Origin: Beroe ovata
Taxonomy: Eukaryota > Ctenophora > Nuda > Beroida > Beroidae
Assembly (NCBI GenBank): GCA_946803715.1
Contig: CAMPET010000253.1
Span: 2,464-66,463, forward strand
DNA: 64,000 nt
Direction: 5' to 3'
Positions 11,260-22,296 of the stretch are shown piece after piece. Positions within the stretch are counted from its first letter, which is position 1; each line of letters opens with the position of its first letter. Made by a program: the position numbers and the translations under genes. The notes under the pieces are model-generated. The model was not told where the DNA came from. It did not search any database and saw nothing but the letters and a program-made list of their open reading frames with translations.

Positions 11260-13050
11260 TTAAAGTTTTGAATTTAAAAGACCTGTTGGACCTACGACAT
11301 TTATTATGTTACCACTAGCAAAAATGTTTTGGGGATCTAAACCTTTTTTGATTGCAAGCAAAGCTTGTTTTCCTACTGATGAAACTGTCCCCTCGACAAA
11401 CTTTGCCCTTACTTTTCCAACACCATGATGATGTGAAATACTCCCACCATTGGCCAAAACTTCTTCCCTTGCAGACTCCTCAAGTTTCGTGTAAGCTTCA
11501 AGTGGATCTTCTAAATCTGGATAGAAAAATCCGAAATAAAAGTAGCAGCATGCTCCACTATCATAACACTGTGTCACCCGGGCAGAACAAAATGGGGTTT
11601 TTGAAACACCTAAAGTATTGCAAACCGTCATTATTTTTTCTTTGACATTATTTATGAGGTCATACACTCGATCCCAAGGAACAGAAGTTTCAAAACTTTC
11701 AGAGAGGAATCCAAAATCAAAGCCAAAGTCCCGTAGGTAAGCAATAGAAAAAGTCAGCAAATAACCTGTTTTGCCATTTTCCTCGCCAGCAGAAATACCA
11801 TTGAAGTCTGATGCAATCTTCATGATTGCGGACTCTTCCGTCTGAACTTTTTGAGAAGCACCCTCAAACACAATTGTACAAAGGACCATTTTCAGCGGAT
11901 CAAACCCCCTGAGATGTCTAAGATACATCTTCTTAACTTGATCAGAAACTCGTTCAATAAGACCTTTTCCTGACTTTAGAGCTAGACCAAATCTGAGTTG
12001 ATCATTATCCAGAAGTCTAACTGAAGCAGGATATAAACTTTGTTTTGAAATTGATCTTAAGAATTGAATCCCATTTTCCATAGATGGGAAACTAACTGAA
12101 CCATACTTGACGCATTCTGGAATTGGTTTAATCTTAATGGTGACTTCTGTTATAACACCAAGTATTCCTTCAGATCCAAGAATAATCTCATGAATATCAG
12201 GACCAGAACTGATTCTGGGTACTTGACAACTCTTCTCCATTGTCCCCATTGATGTGACCATTCTAATTCTTATAATTAGGTCTTCTATGTTTCCATACAA
12301 ATTTTTCTTCATGCCACTAGCTCTTGTGGCCACCCATCCACCAAGGGAACTGAACTCTAAAGAATCAGGCTGATGACCAGTAGTGAAACCCTTCTCTTGA
12401 AGTTGTCTTTCTAAATCTTGGCCAATAATTCCTGCCTCCACATTTGCAACACCATTTTCTGAATCAATCCAATGTATTTTATTCATTTCTGTCATATCAA
12501 GTGAAGCTATAGTTCGCATTTCATTATGAGGACAAATGAGAGCCCCGGAAACTGATGTTCCACCACCCATTGGGATCAAAGCAATATTGTATTTGTTGGC
12601 AAGCTTTACAATTTCTTCAACATCCTGATGACTGGAGGGATGAATAACGATATCAGGGATGCGCCTATCAAAATACATATTGTTTCTTAACATGTAGATT
12701 TCTTCACATAAGTGTCCATGTCCATGCATTAGTCTATCCTCAGGTTCTTCAGACATATACTTGCACCACTGCCTTACTTCTTCATTAAATTCTGGGCACC
12801 TTTTAGGCAGAGGAATTTTAGATACATCAAGTGACTGTGAAGTTGTTTGTACATGGGTATTACCTTTGAGCTCAGACTCAAACCAGTTAAAAAGATATGG
12901 TAAGACTGTTCCTGACATGGGATACCTCTCACCTGTGAATTCAACAAATCCAGTTTCTTTATTGAGCATAAATCTAGAATCCTTATAGCCCCAACCATTC
13001 CATTTCAATTTTTCTTGGCGCTTGGTGGGGAAAGCCTTCTGATGATTCAT
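11260..13050 (-). CDS. AGPS: Alkyldihydroxyacetonephosphate synthase, intronless, with C-terminal SKL
   Basis: Uninterrupted ORF of 596 residues covering essentially the whole AGPS fold. It exchanges the acyl chain of acyl-DHAP for a fatty alcohol, the step that creates the ether bond of plasmalogens, inside peroxisomes. Visible features: N-terminal KWNGWGYKDSRF; the FAD-binding (PCMH) part with PMGGGTSVSGAL, VEAGIIGQDLERQL and SLGGWVATRASGMKKNLYGN; the catalytic region with RVTQCYDSGACCYFYF; and the histidine motif SHHHGVGK at about 540-546. The C-terminus extends beyond the usual end and finishes LLNSKL, a canonical PTS1. Human AGPS uses an N-terminal PTS2, and no PTS2 is visible in this ORF. 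A cryptic acceptor (TCTGTTACAG) just before the ATG allows an upstream leader exon. Multi-exon neighbours make the missing introns notable. Confidence 0.95.
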   Translation of the reverse strand: MNHQKAFPTKRQEKLKWNGWGYKDSRFMLNKETGFVEFTGERYPMSGTVLPYLFNWFESELKGNTHVQTTSQSLDVSKIPLPKRCPEFNEEVRQWCKYMSEEPEDRLMHGHGHLCEEIYMLRNNMYFDRRIPDIVIHPSSHQDVEEIVKLANKYNIALIPMGGGTSVSGALICPHNEMRTIASLDMTEMNKIHWIDSENGVANVEAGIIGQDLERQLQEKGFTTGHQPDSLEFSSLGGWVATRASGMKKNLYGNIEDLIIRIRMVTSMGTMEKSCQVPRISSGPDIHEIILGSEGILGVITEVTIKIKPIPECVKYGSVSFPSMENGIQFLRSISKQSLYPASVRLLDNDQLRFGLALKSGKGLIERVSDQVKKMYLRHLRGFDPLKMVLCTIVFEGASQKVQTEESAIMKIASDFNGISAGEENGKTGYLLTFSIAYLRDFGFDFGFLSESFETSVPWDRVYDLINNVKEKIMTVCNTLGVSKTPFCSARVTQCYDSGACCYFYFGFFYPDLEDPLEAYTKLEESAREEVLANGGSISHHHGVGKVRAKFVEGTVSSVGKQALLAIKKGLDPQNIFASGNIINVVGPTGLLNSKL

Positions 13051-15294
13051 TTCAGATTTTCTGTAACAGACAGCAAGGTGAGAAGCCCTGAATTCTCAGG
13101 GTTGATCCAGAAGATTGAGTTCTGGCTCTTAATAAGGTTTTAATTCTTACAGCCATTGGTTATTATGGTAAGGTATGATTCATGATCAAACAAACCAGAG
13201 ATAATAGGATCTATAATTATTTCAACGTAATATAGAAAATCAGTTTCTTTGAAAATATAAGATAAGTTCTGGATGAGAAGAACCTAATTCTTTTATTTAC
13301 TATCAAAGTCACCTTGACAAAGTGTCATTGTACTATACCATAGCACATCTTACTGAGTTTTCTTCCACAACATCTCAAAGAAGTGGAGTGAAAACACAAA
13401 TATAAGCATTATGGTTAGTGGTTACATCTACAACTCACAGTCAAAACTGAAAATCCCTGGTCTAAAATCAAAAGCAGGATTAGACAGAGCTGCTATCACC
13501 AGGGAGATAATTTATATTCAACTTCAATCCAAATTCGAGCAGGGACACAGGCTTTCAATTTGAGCAGGGACACATGCTTTCAATTAGATGATTTATCTGT
13601 TCCAATAATAGGATACAGGGGAGGGGCAGATCATCATGTCATCCAGTATTATGATATTACTGAAAATTTAGCAACAAGCATTTTTCAATATTGATATTTG
13701 CAACTCAAAATTGTTGAGTGATCTATATTATAATTTGGTAAGGTGTTTGTTTGCGTCTTTCGTGACTTTGTAGACAGGCGTCTTTCGTGACTTTGTAGAC
13801 AGGCGTCTTTCGTGACTTTGTAGACAAAATTGACACTATTCTGCAATCTGCGTGTGTTGCCATGGTAGCGTAGAAGTTGCACGTGCACGAGATAGACTGA
13901 TCAGCTGAAGCTCATTTATGAAGACGCTACTGTCATAACGTTGATCTCTTTCTGCAGATGGGGAAACCGAACATAATGCTGATTTGGCAATAGTCATACT
14001 TTTCTTGAGCTGTTGCTTATCTTTTCAGTGCATTTCTTCGGACGTACGGTGAAGCCCTTAGTTTTGTCAATGAACGCAGTGCAACTAAACGAAATTCAAC
14101 TTGGTAATCGTAAACTTTGGGTGGCAGTTTAAAAAATAACCAGAAACACTGTGATTGTGCCCCTTCATAAATTCTATGTCTCGAACATAGATAGAATGCT
14201 CACTCATCCATTGTGAGAATTGGCTGCTCTGTGTGCATTCTTTTCCATGTTTCAAGTAAATGTCGTGTTACTGTCGACTGTCATTTCAAATTTATTTTCC
14301 GCTGTCGTGTCCAATGACTCAATGAGTAGTGTATCACGCCCACTTGGCGGGTTTTCTAGTTAATAGAATAAATTACATAACCATAAATCCATTATCTGTT
14401 TACTGTTTGAGTTTCTCAATTAGTGTTTCTCAATTAGATCAAGGCCTTCCATGCACGTGAGAAACAGAGGTCAGATAAAATCTGAAAACTTTAAGCAAAC
14501 ATATGGTTATGATTATTGATCAGTGATCAGATCTTGATATCAAATTATCACGCCTAAATTGGTCGCTGCACCACATAAATAAGAACCTCTGTCATGTCTG
14601 AGAATAAGTTTGCGCCACGCGCGCGCAAAACGAAATTCTCGACAGGGTTTATCTATATCATCGACTGACAACTTGTCGGATGTTACCTGACCTGTTTCTC
14701 GCGTGCGCGCCGCGCGCAAGAATTAACAGAGGTCAAATATAATCTGACAATCGACAACGTGACCCAAATACTCCGCGCGCTGAGCTGCGCGTCTCCGCGT
14801 TTTTTCCATTTACATCTACGACTTTTCAGTTCACTGAATAAAACAGGGGCGCTCAACTATCATGTCAACGTGTGCACACAATGTGTGCACACGTTGCGCG
14901 CCCCTATTCTACTCAGTGAACCACTATAGGCTAATTTTGGGCTTCGCGGAACCAGGGGGATTTTTGATCGCGCGCCGATTTGGAAAGTGTCCTCCCTTTC
15001 ACAGCATATCACACCATCAAANAAAATAATTAAGCTTCATATCTATTTCTTCTTTCTTTGAGTCCTAATTACATATTTCTTCATTGGAGTGCCACCTTTA
15101 ATCATGCTTAATCATATTTGCATGTAAAAATTCTATGCTTAGATCCTATAGTAAAAACAAACAAATTGTTTTAGTAAAACAAATTGTTTACATTTTACAG
15201 CATTGGAACCATAGAAATGATGTATTAGAATTAACCTTAATCCATCATTAGAGGGTGAAACAAAATTATTGGCTCAAGAAAAGACATAAATGTC
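13051..15294. repeat. Intergenic region with minisatellite and CpG-rich repeats
   Basis: Three perfect copies of GCGTCTTTCGTGACTTTGTAGACAG (unit 25 bp, shown here in its period) lie at about 13753-13827. The segment 13840-13965 is a diverged copy of the family found three times at 49.37-50.03 kb. A CpG-rich repeat copy (ACGAAATTCTCGACAGGGT) lies near 14600-14760. At 14828-14922 an imperfect hairpin pairs GTTCACTGAATAAAACAGGG with CCCCTATTCTACTCAGTGAA around a GTGTGCACACAATGTGTGCA centre. 13051-13740 has no recognised feature, and one ambiguous base is at 15022. Confidence 0.75.
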
Positions 15295-15624
15295 ATGAAA
15301 GTGCTTCATCTCTTACTGTTAATTGGATTTGTTTGTGGTGATAGACAAAGACGAACCATTACAGCTCTACTTGATTTGATAGACGATTATTGCAATCAAG
15401 AGAAAGTGTGTGTCAGTGATGTGACAGATGACATTATATTTGCATTAACTGGCGACAAGTATGATGATAACATTGAGAGTAGTCTTTCAAGAGAAATAAT
15501 TCTTTGGGAGAGTATAGATGAGAGATGCAGAATTAACGCTGTTTGTCTTGAAAGTTTGTTTGAAGACCTCAAAGAAAGAGTTGTAGAGGAACCTACTCCT
15601 GTTAACAATGCTACAGCTGGTTAA
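15295..15624 (+). CDS. Small secreted protein of unknown function
   Basis: Single-exon ORF of 109 residues. It begins with a clean signal peptide (MKVLHLLLLIGFVCG, cleavage expected after Gly15 or nearby). The mature part is acidic and has four further cysteines (Cys33, Cys39, Cys78, Cys84) arranged as two C-x5-C pairs separated by 38 residues, suggesting a disulfide-bonded helical fold. The C-terminus is short, with an NAT glycosylation sequon. I do not recognise a family. Secreted peptide, protease inhibitor or toxin-like roles would all be guesses. The next gene downstream on the same strand is the PKA catalytic subunit, which starts 380 bp further on. Reality as a gene is supported by the signal peptide and the regular cysteine spacing. 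Confidence 0.55.
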   Translation: MKVLHLLLLIGFVCGDRQRRTITALLDLIDDYCNQEKVCVSDVTDDIIFALTGDKYDDNIESSLSREIILWESIDERCRINAVCLESLFEDLKERVVEEPTPVNNATAG

Positions 15625-16007
15625 TGTACAATATTAGGCCATCTTTCAATGCAAGTTATGACCTCGAATGTTATTGACTCAATTATTTTGTGACATTGTC
15701 TAAGTTATCTTGTCTCATTTCTCCTGGCTTGTCATGATATTAGGTCTTTTTTCATACCTTTTTCCAAACCTAATGTTTCTAAGTCGTCATTCTTGAAATG
15801 CCATTTGCCATTGGACTTTCTTCTTATTGATGCTCAAATATATGATTGCTTCAATTGACAAAGTAGAAATTGTATTTTCATCCATCAGTCTTAGTTCATG
15901 GTGTCCAAAAGTTTCAATGATCATTATTGTGTTGCTATCCTACTTCTCTTTGCTTGCCAATACATAGCAGTTTTACAAGATGTTAGATAAAATGTTTCTC
16001 AATAAGA

Positions 16008-18198
16008 ATGGGCAATGTAGTGACTTCTGCTGAAGCTGAAGATGAGGATATCAGAAATTTCCTCAAGGATACCAAGAGTAAATTTGAATCAAAGTGGGAG
16101 TTGAAGGCAAAAAATGAACAACTCGTGGACTATTTTGATATAAAAAAGTACAACTTGATAAAGTTAGTTCCATTAATTCCCTAGCTAACATTATGTGATT
16201 AATCACTTCATAAAACTTCGTGAAACTTGCTTATTTTCTCATCTATCAATAACAGGACTGTTGGTACTGGGTCATTTGGAAGAGTCATGGTGTGCAGTCA
16301 TAAGGAATGTGAATCAAAAATACAGGCAGTTAAATGTCTTAGTAAAGACTGTATCATGGAGAAAGAACAAGTCGGTATCTTCTGTCGGTATCTTCTGTAG
16401 TGAAATGAAACATAATGAATCGATGATCACTATTATCATATTCGAGGATTGTTTTAGCACTTTCCACTAATTCCAGCTTGAACACACCTATTCGGAATAC
16501 AAGATCATGGCCACGATACCAGCAATGGATTTCCTGGTCAATCTTCTTAGCTTTGGTCAAGATAATGCCTATCTCTACATGACTTTTGAGTTTGTTGCTG
16601 GTGGAGAGCTGTTTTCCCTTCTGAGGAGTGTAGGAAGGATACCAGAAATCACAGCTACATTTTATGGAGCACAGGTATAGTTCAATAACCTGGATTGAGA
16701 ATAACTAACTTATTTAAAAAGAAAAGGACTGTATCCAACTCTCAATGTCATTTTGATTTTAATCTTCACTTCAAGGTCATTGCGCAGTCCCCCTTTTTGC
16801 ATCTTTTACACCAATGAGCATGCATGTATAGTGTATACACTATAATACATACGTCATACGTGTTTGAACTTCATTTGCCTTCAATAATGGCCTTCAATCT
16901 TATATTATTTGAATTTTGTTACTTTTCAGGTTTTAGCAGCTCTGCACTACCTTCACAATCTAGACGTGCTGTACCGAGACTTGAAACCAGAAAACATTCT
17001 TTTTACTTCTAATGGCTATCTCAAACTAACTGACTTTGGATTCGCTAAGCGATGTCTTGGGAGAACCTTTACCCTTTGTGGTACACCTGAGTACTTGGCT
17101 CCAGAAATTATTCTCTGTCAGGGGTACTGAATCTTGGTTTTAATTTGTCTAACCCCTCTCTTCAATCTATCACAGTAGTATCATCCGGATACCTGTCTAT
17201 AGGTCTTATAACACATTTGTATATAGCATAAAACATGACCTAAGTTTTAGATGCTCACAATCTATATCTGAGATTAATGAAATATGACAATCCACCAAGG
17301 TATCACAAGGCAGTTGACTGGTGGGCGTTTGGAGTATTGATATTTGAAATGGTGTGCGGACATCCCCCTTTCTATTCCGAAAATCCCATGGAGATTTACA
17401 AACAGGTCAGTTAATAATGAGTGTCATATAACACGGTCACATCTCAGATGTTGTCAGTTACATGACTCCCATCTTCACTTCCTAGCATGGCTTTCACCGC
17501 AGGAGTGGCTCAGGAAACGCCACGAAATGAGGATGGTGCAGAGAGGTCTCCGCTTCAATCACTCGCGATTCTACACCGATTCCCCAGAAAACGTGTCTAA
17601 TGAAGTTTACAAGAGTTTGGTACAGAAGATAGAATCAGGAGTGTCTATAGTGGAGACTCACAGGGATAACTCTGTCGCAGACAGCATGTCTGAAGAGGAT
17701 AACCCCTGTGGAATGCCTTCTTGCGCTTCTAAAGTTATTCACATGGCAGCGGAAGAGGTACATGATTCTCTAAATTGAACCGCATGTGGGACAACAAAAC
17801 ACTGATAACATCCCAATCGTTTATTCCCTTTCATTAATTGATCAACAACATCAAATAAATTTCAGATTAGTTGCGAGGCTGACACGATTGGCTTCCCAAA
17901 GGACGTATCTGAGGATTTCAAGGATTTCATCATGAATATTCTTCATGTTAATCCGACGAAAAGGATCGGAAACTTGCGAAATGGTCCGTGGGACATCAAG
18001 AAACATCCATTGTTCAAAAGTGTCCCTTGGGGTAGTCTTCTTGCGCAAAAGATCAAAGCTCCCTACATTCCAAAAATTCTGGGCGCTGACGATACTACGA
18101 ACTTTAACACGTGCGAAATTTCTATGAAAGAGTCAGAACAGGAAAGACACCAGGCGATTTTCAAGATTTTCCCTTACGCTGGTGAAAATGGCAAATGA
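16008..18198 (+). CDS. PRKAC: cAMP-dependent protein kinase catalytic subunit, isoform with C-terminal exon A
   Basis: Exons 16008-16162, 16256-16370, 16477-16674, 16930-17123, 17300-17405 and 17866-18198 join in phase to give 366 residues (mammalian PKA-C alpha has 351). It starts MGN, an N-myristoylation signal as in PKA. Then follow the glycine loop GTGSFGRV, the VAIK-type lysine in QAVKCLSKD, the regulatory glutamate in [10 protein letters not shown], catalytic loop [11 protein letters not shown] in LTDFGFAKR, activation-loop threonine in [15 protein letters not shown] and [12 protein letters not shown]. Exon A supplies the end of the C-lobe ([12 protein letters not shown]) and an AGC tail with APYIP, TTNF and FKIF. 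It phosphorylates Ser/Thr in basic contexts after cAMP-driven release from the regulatory subunit. The exon at 17503-17757 is skipped in this model. Confidence 0.92.
17503..17757 (+). CDS. Unexplained phase 0-0 open exon inside the PKA gene
   Basis: Between PKA exon 5 (ends 17405) and exon A (starts 17866) lies an 85-codon open segment bounded by CTTTCACCGCAG and GTACATGATT, both in phase 0, so it could be included as a cassette without breaking the frame. It encodes a charged sequence beginning [18 protein letters not shown] and containing [18 protein letters not shown] and [10 protein letters not shown]. None of this corresponds to any part of the PKA fold, where exon 5 must join directly to the following helix. 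Reading through its donor gives a stop six codons later, so it could also be a truncating alternative end. It may be a cassette exon, a fragment of an unrelated gene or a chance ORF. Confidence 0.35.
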
Positions 18199-18286
18199 TT
18201 TTGTTTGTGACCTCATTCTGTAAAAGTCATTTGTTAACCAGTGGGTCAATCATTGTGTTGATATGGATCATGATTGCTTCACGGAA

Positions 18287-18292
18287 AATAAA
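18287..18292 (+). terminator. Polyadenylation signal AATAAA for PKA isoform A
   Basis: AATAAA lies 88 nt after the isoform A stop codon and 124 nt before the first exon of set B, where a cleavage site would separate the two alternative 3' ends. Confidence 0.55.
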
Positions 18293-18415
18293 CTCGTATC
18301 ATTATCGTTTCCCATTTGAAACTTTCATGTTGTAATTTTGCACCTACCCACACAGTGCCTTGTCAGTTCACTGCTCCAATGCTCCTTGGTCTTTGGTTCA
18401 TTCTTCATTTCCCAG

Positions 18416-18980
18416 GCGTTGGAAGCAAAGATCCGGTTCTCGTGCAAGCTAACGAAGGATTGTAAGGAACTTATACGAATGTTGCTGGTTACCGATCCCA
18501 CTAAACGGATAGGAAACCTTCGCAAGGGTGTCAAAGAGATTGCCGAACACAACTTTTTCAAGTAATGATTCATTAAACTTCACAACACTACTTTATGCAA
18601 TCAAATTTGAGTTTGCTCACGATGAATATCGAAACATGGACAAGTCTCATCACTGTCCAGATTATCGCCAGCTCCCCTGGGAACTTAATCATTAATTAGT
18701 GATCGTATCTGACCAATTAATAATTCCCATCTAAGGCAACCACTTAATTTCCGTATTTCAAATTTCCAACCCAGGACCGTGATTTTGTCAATCATTTCAC
18801 AGGCGGCTGAATATGGTGGACATATTTGAGCAGAGGATAAAAGCTCCCTTCATTCCTGAACTCGACGGGGAAGGGGACACAGCCAACTTTGATGATTACG
18901 ATGAATCCCCATTGCTTGTCAAAGCTGTTGATGAACACGCCTCAAGTTTTGAAGATTTTCCTTCTTTTGTAGCAGATTGA
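18416..18980 (+). CDS. PRKAC: PKA catalytic subunit, alternative C-terminal exon set B
   Basis: Two exons, 18416-18561 and 18803-18980, encode a second version of the same kinase region as exon A. Exon B1 opens in phase 0, exactly what exon 5 (ends 17405) requires, and reads ALEAKIRFSCKLTKDCKELI, then [16 protein letters not shown] and HNFFK. B2 continues in phase with DIFEQRIKAPFIPELDGEGD, TANFDDYDES and an FEDFPSF end. This is closer to vertebrate PKA-C (APFIPKF, NFDDYE) than exon A is. Joined to exons 1-5 it gives a complete kinase of 363 residues. The arrangement implies isoforms chosen by alternative splicing coupled to polyadenylation; both sets keep the conserved TKRIGN motif and an FxxF tail. 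A partial tandem duplication that never splices to exon 5 is the alternative. Confidence 0.8.
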
Positions 18981-21900
18981 CATGAGTGCTGATGAGTGCG
19001 AAATTTTAAGAGTCAAGTTAGTAACTTTTTCGTAATTTTCTGTTGTAGGATGGATCTATTGGTGTTCCTATGACTTCAGAATTGTATGCGTCACATTTGA
19101 CGAATAGAAAATTGAGTGATAAGGTTGTTCTATTTTAATAGAACTGAGCAGTCAATATATGTCGTCAGTTTATATTTATCAATTCCTAAATCATTTCTGT
19201 TTGCAATGAAATTATTTTAATTTGTCCGAAATGAGTTGACATTTGAATTGTCTCACGTTAAACTGCGATCGAAAGCAATGTAGAATAATATTCAGCCTGT
19301 CGCAAAAGTATTCTTGAAAAACGGACGGCGCGAAAACACAGCAATGATAAAGTATTCGCAAATCCGTTTAGTATGACAGAAACGCACGCGCGCGGGCAAG
19401 CTACGCGCGTACACAATACAAGCGCGCAAGCTGCGATCGAAGCCCGTAACCCGTTCATCTAGACTCAGTCTCAATAAAGCAGATAGATTTGTGATCGATA
19501 TAAGAAAATGCTCATTTGATGGACACATGCAAAGACACATACAATGAATTTAAGCTTGAAATGAACGTGTGCTGTCACTAGAATCCCTTATTTTTTACAC
19601 ATTAAGATCTTCCATTGCAACTACCAAATAAAATAGTTGTATTTAAAAACCGGAAAAATAACTCGAAGGTTGCTTAAAATGATACACTACACTGTGATCA
19701 ACTGATCACCGATCAGAAAAACAGTTCACGTTTTACAATTGCAAGTACAAAGTACAAAGAGAAGACTGTATTGACACACAGAATTTACGTTCAGCGTTTT
19801 CGAAAAGATGTCACCGCAAAATCAGAGTATGCCTATGAAATTGATAATGATTCGAAAAGGTCAGTGTCTCCATGCGTAAGTTTAAAAAAGTCATCAGATA
19901 GATTCGGGATCCTGTTATAGTATGATAGTATAGTATGATAGTATAGTATGATAGTATAGTTTTAGTATGATTCATTGTTTATAGCCAAGTATTTGCCAAA
20001 GAATGAATAGAATTTTCAGATTGAATAATTCACAATGACCAATACAATACGAAATAAGGCTGTACTTGGTGTACCGAAAATAAGGCTGTACTTGGTGTAC
20101 CGAAAAATGATTCCCGAATTCTATGCAGCCATGTGCCTTAAAGAATTCGGCCACTTTTGCGGCTCACCCTTTATCAATATTTTGCCACTTTAGAATAATC
20201 TTACTGAAAGTTATTACTATTACATCAAATTTGATAAAACTATATTTCTTAAAATGCGTCCATGTCTCCTTTTAAGTAAGCATTCTTAAAATGTCTTTAC
20301 CATGATTAAAAGCTTCTCTCATATTATTTCGGTCATACATAGCGAGCAATGATTCAAATTCAAAAAACCTCGTTCATCATGGAGAACCACGAGAGAGGAA
20401 CTCGACGCGTAGGTAGGTTGTCACGATGTCGCGCATGACAACAAGTTGTCCTGACACCGGTCACGTGACAGCCTCGTGCACGTTGCATCACGTGACGTCA
20501 AGAGGACACGCGGGAGGTCCAGCACACACACACACACGTGCGTATCACTAATTCTCGTGCATGACAGGTGCCATATGGATACGATTGATGGGGTCTACGA
20601 TTGGTATGGCTTTGTTGGACCGGTGCATACTTTGGCCTGAAATAGTTACACTTTAGAACTTTCACCTTACGATCCAAATCTATGATCGCAATTCTATTGG
20701 ACATATGATATTCCTCTACCCCAGTCTCAATATAATGCGCCCAATCTCAACACTGAAACCGTTATCTCCGACTCTCATTGCTCGCCGACACTACTCCCAG
20801 TTCGGATATGTAATCTATTCGATCAAGGCGGTCGGTGGTACCCATATCATAGACGATAAATAACGATTTGGTCATATTAGTTGTACTAATAGTAATAGTA
20901 TTGTCAAGTACTTTTGTAATGTTATCGGTCATGCCCTGAAATTATTAGTCATGATTGCTAGCATGATAATCACATGATACTGCATCAGCCCTCCTGGGGT
21001 CATGTAGTTATGCTAGTCGCAAACTGCACAGCCCCAAACTGCACGGAGCAGTGACCAATTCTTAATTAGTGATCAGTTAACGAATAGTGACCAGCTTACT
21101 ATGAGTATGATAAACCCATGTAGAGACCAGTTGACAGTATGAAACAACCAATGACAGGGCGACCATTGCATGTTATAGTTCACATACAATTCTGGAGTTC
21201 TCAGGTTTTCAAAGAAGTGGCCTTATCAATGCCAATCCCAGTACTCAGAACCACCACTTTTCTTTGTTTTTCAAGTGAGCAATAAAACAACCAAGTTCCT
21301 TGAACCAAGTTATGTATTATAGACCGGTCACAACGCTCAACAGTCAACAACCTCGAACTTTCGCCATAGGTTGCATAATAAGCTCAAATTCAATTGTTGT
21401 AAAGTTTAAAACTTCTTTGTTTTTGGTGGGCATATATTTTCACCAAGAACTCTATAGTATAGGTTCTCGACCTATGGTGAGAATGCGATCAACACATTGC
21501 ATTTGATGCGAGAAGAACAACAAAATGGACACACAAAATGGACACTCTGACTAACGTCACCGGTCTCATGATAGGAAATGGAACATGAACTGCAGCCCAT
21601 TATACCAAATGTTATTCATAGCGTCTCGAATGTGGAACTAACCTTGAAGTAGGGATCATTAGTGGAACAATATGGTATTGCTACAAAAATGAAAAAGCAT
21701 GGTAGAGAAGCTGGTATTGGTTGATGTGATTATGAGTCTTGAGCTGATGGCAAATATATCAGGAATACTGAAATTGTTTAGGGAGGATAGCATATTCACC
21801 ACCATTTCTAATTTGTGTTTTTCCACAATGTTATTATGGCAATCAGTACCCAGTAGTTCAGTCGATTCATAGCTAGATAAACGAGAATTAACTCCTTGCC

Positions 21901-22296
21901 CACCCCCCCCTCCCCCCACACGGACCCCACCCCACTCTCCCGATTGTCGGTTACCCTATTTGCGTGTACATGATTATCTTGGTCATGAGTGACTCCGAAC
22001 AATTATGTACAATAATTGACTATTAGATGATCGTTTCTGTTGATAAAATTTATGCTCCTCATTATTGCTTTTAGTTTAGTGAGAAGCTTCCGTTTTCCCG
22101 AAATATGACTCCGAACTCTCAATCTCAATCCCAGACATTGCTCAATTATCTAGAGGTATACCTATTTTTCCAACATACTGTGATTTCTAATCACTCTTCC
22201 TAACTTAAACTATGCAGTGTGCGCTACTCCTGACTCCTCAATCTACTCACTATCAAATATTACATATGATAAGTACTCCGTCAGTACTACTCCGGG
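18981..22296. other. Gene-poor region with simple repeats
   Basis: 19260-19460 has CpG-rich stretches (GCACGCGCGCGGGCAAGC). 19915-19965 is a run of TAGTATGATA units, and about 20050-20105 has two copies of AAGGCTGTACTTGGTGTACC. 20520-20540 is a short CA tract and 21900-21920 a C-rich run. A possible extra 3' exon of PKA near 19050-19138 (after TTCTGTTGTAG) is not convincing. No gene can be supported. Confidence 0.55.

Noticed and set aside
19050-19138. Possible additional PKA 3' exon after TTCTGTTGTAG
   Set aside because: Exon set B already ends with a plausible FxxF tail and stop; joining this segment needs a weak donor inside that tail.
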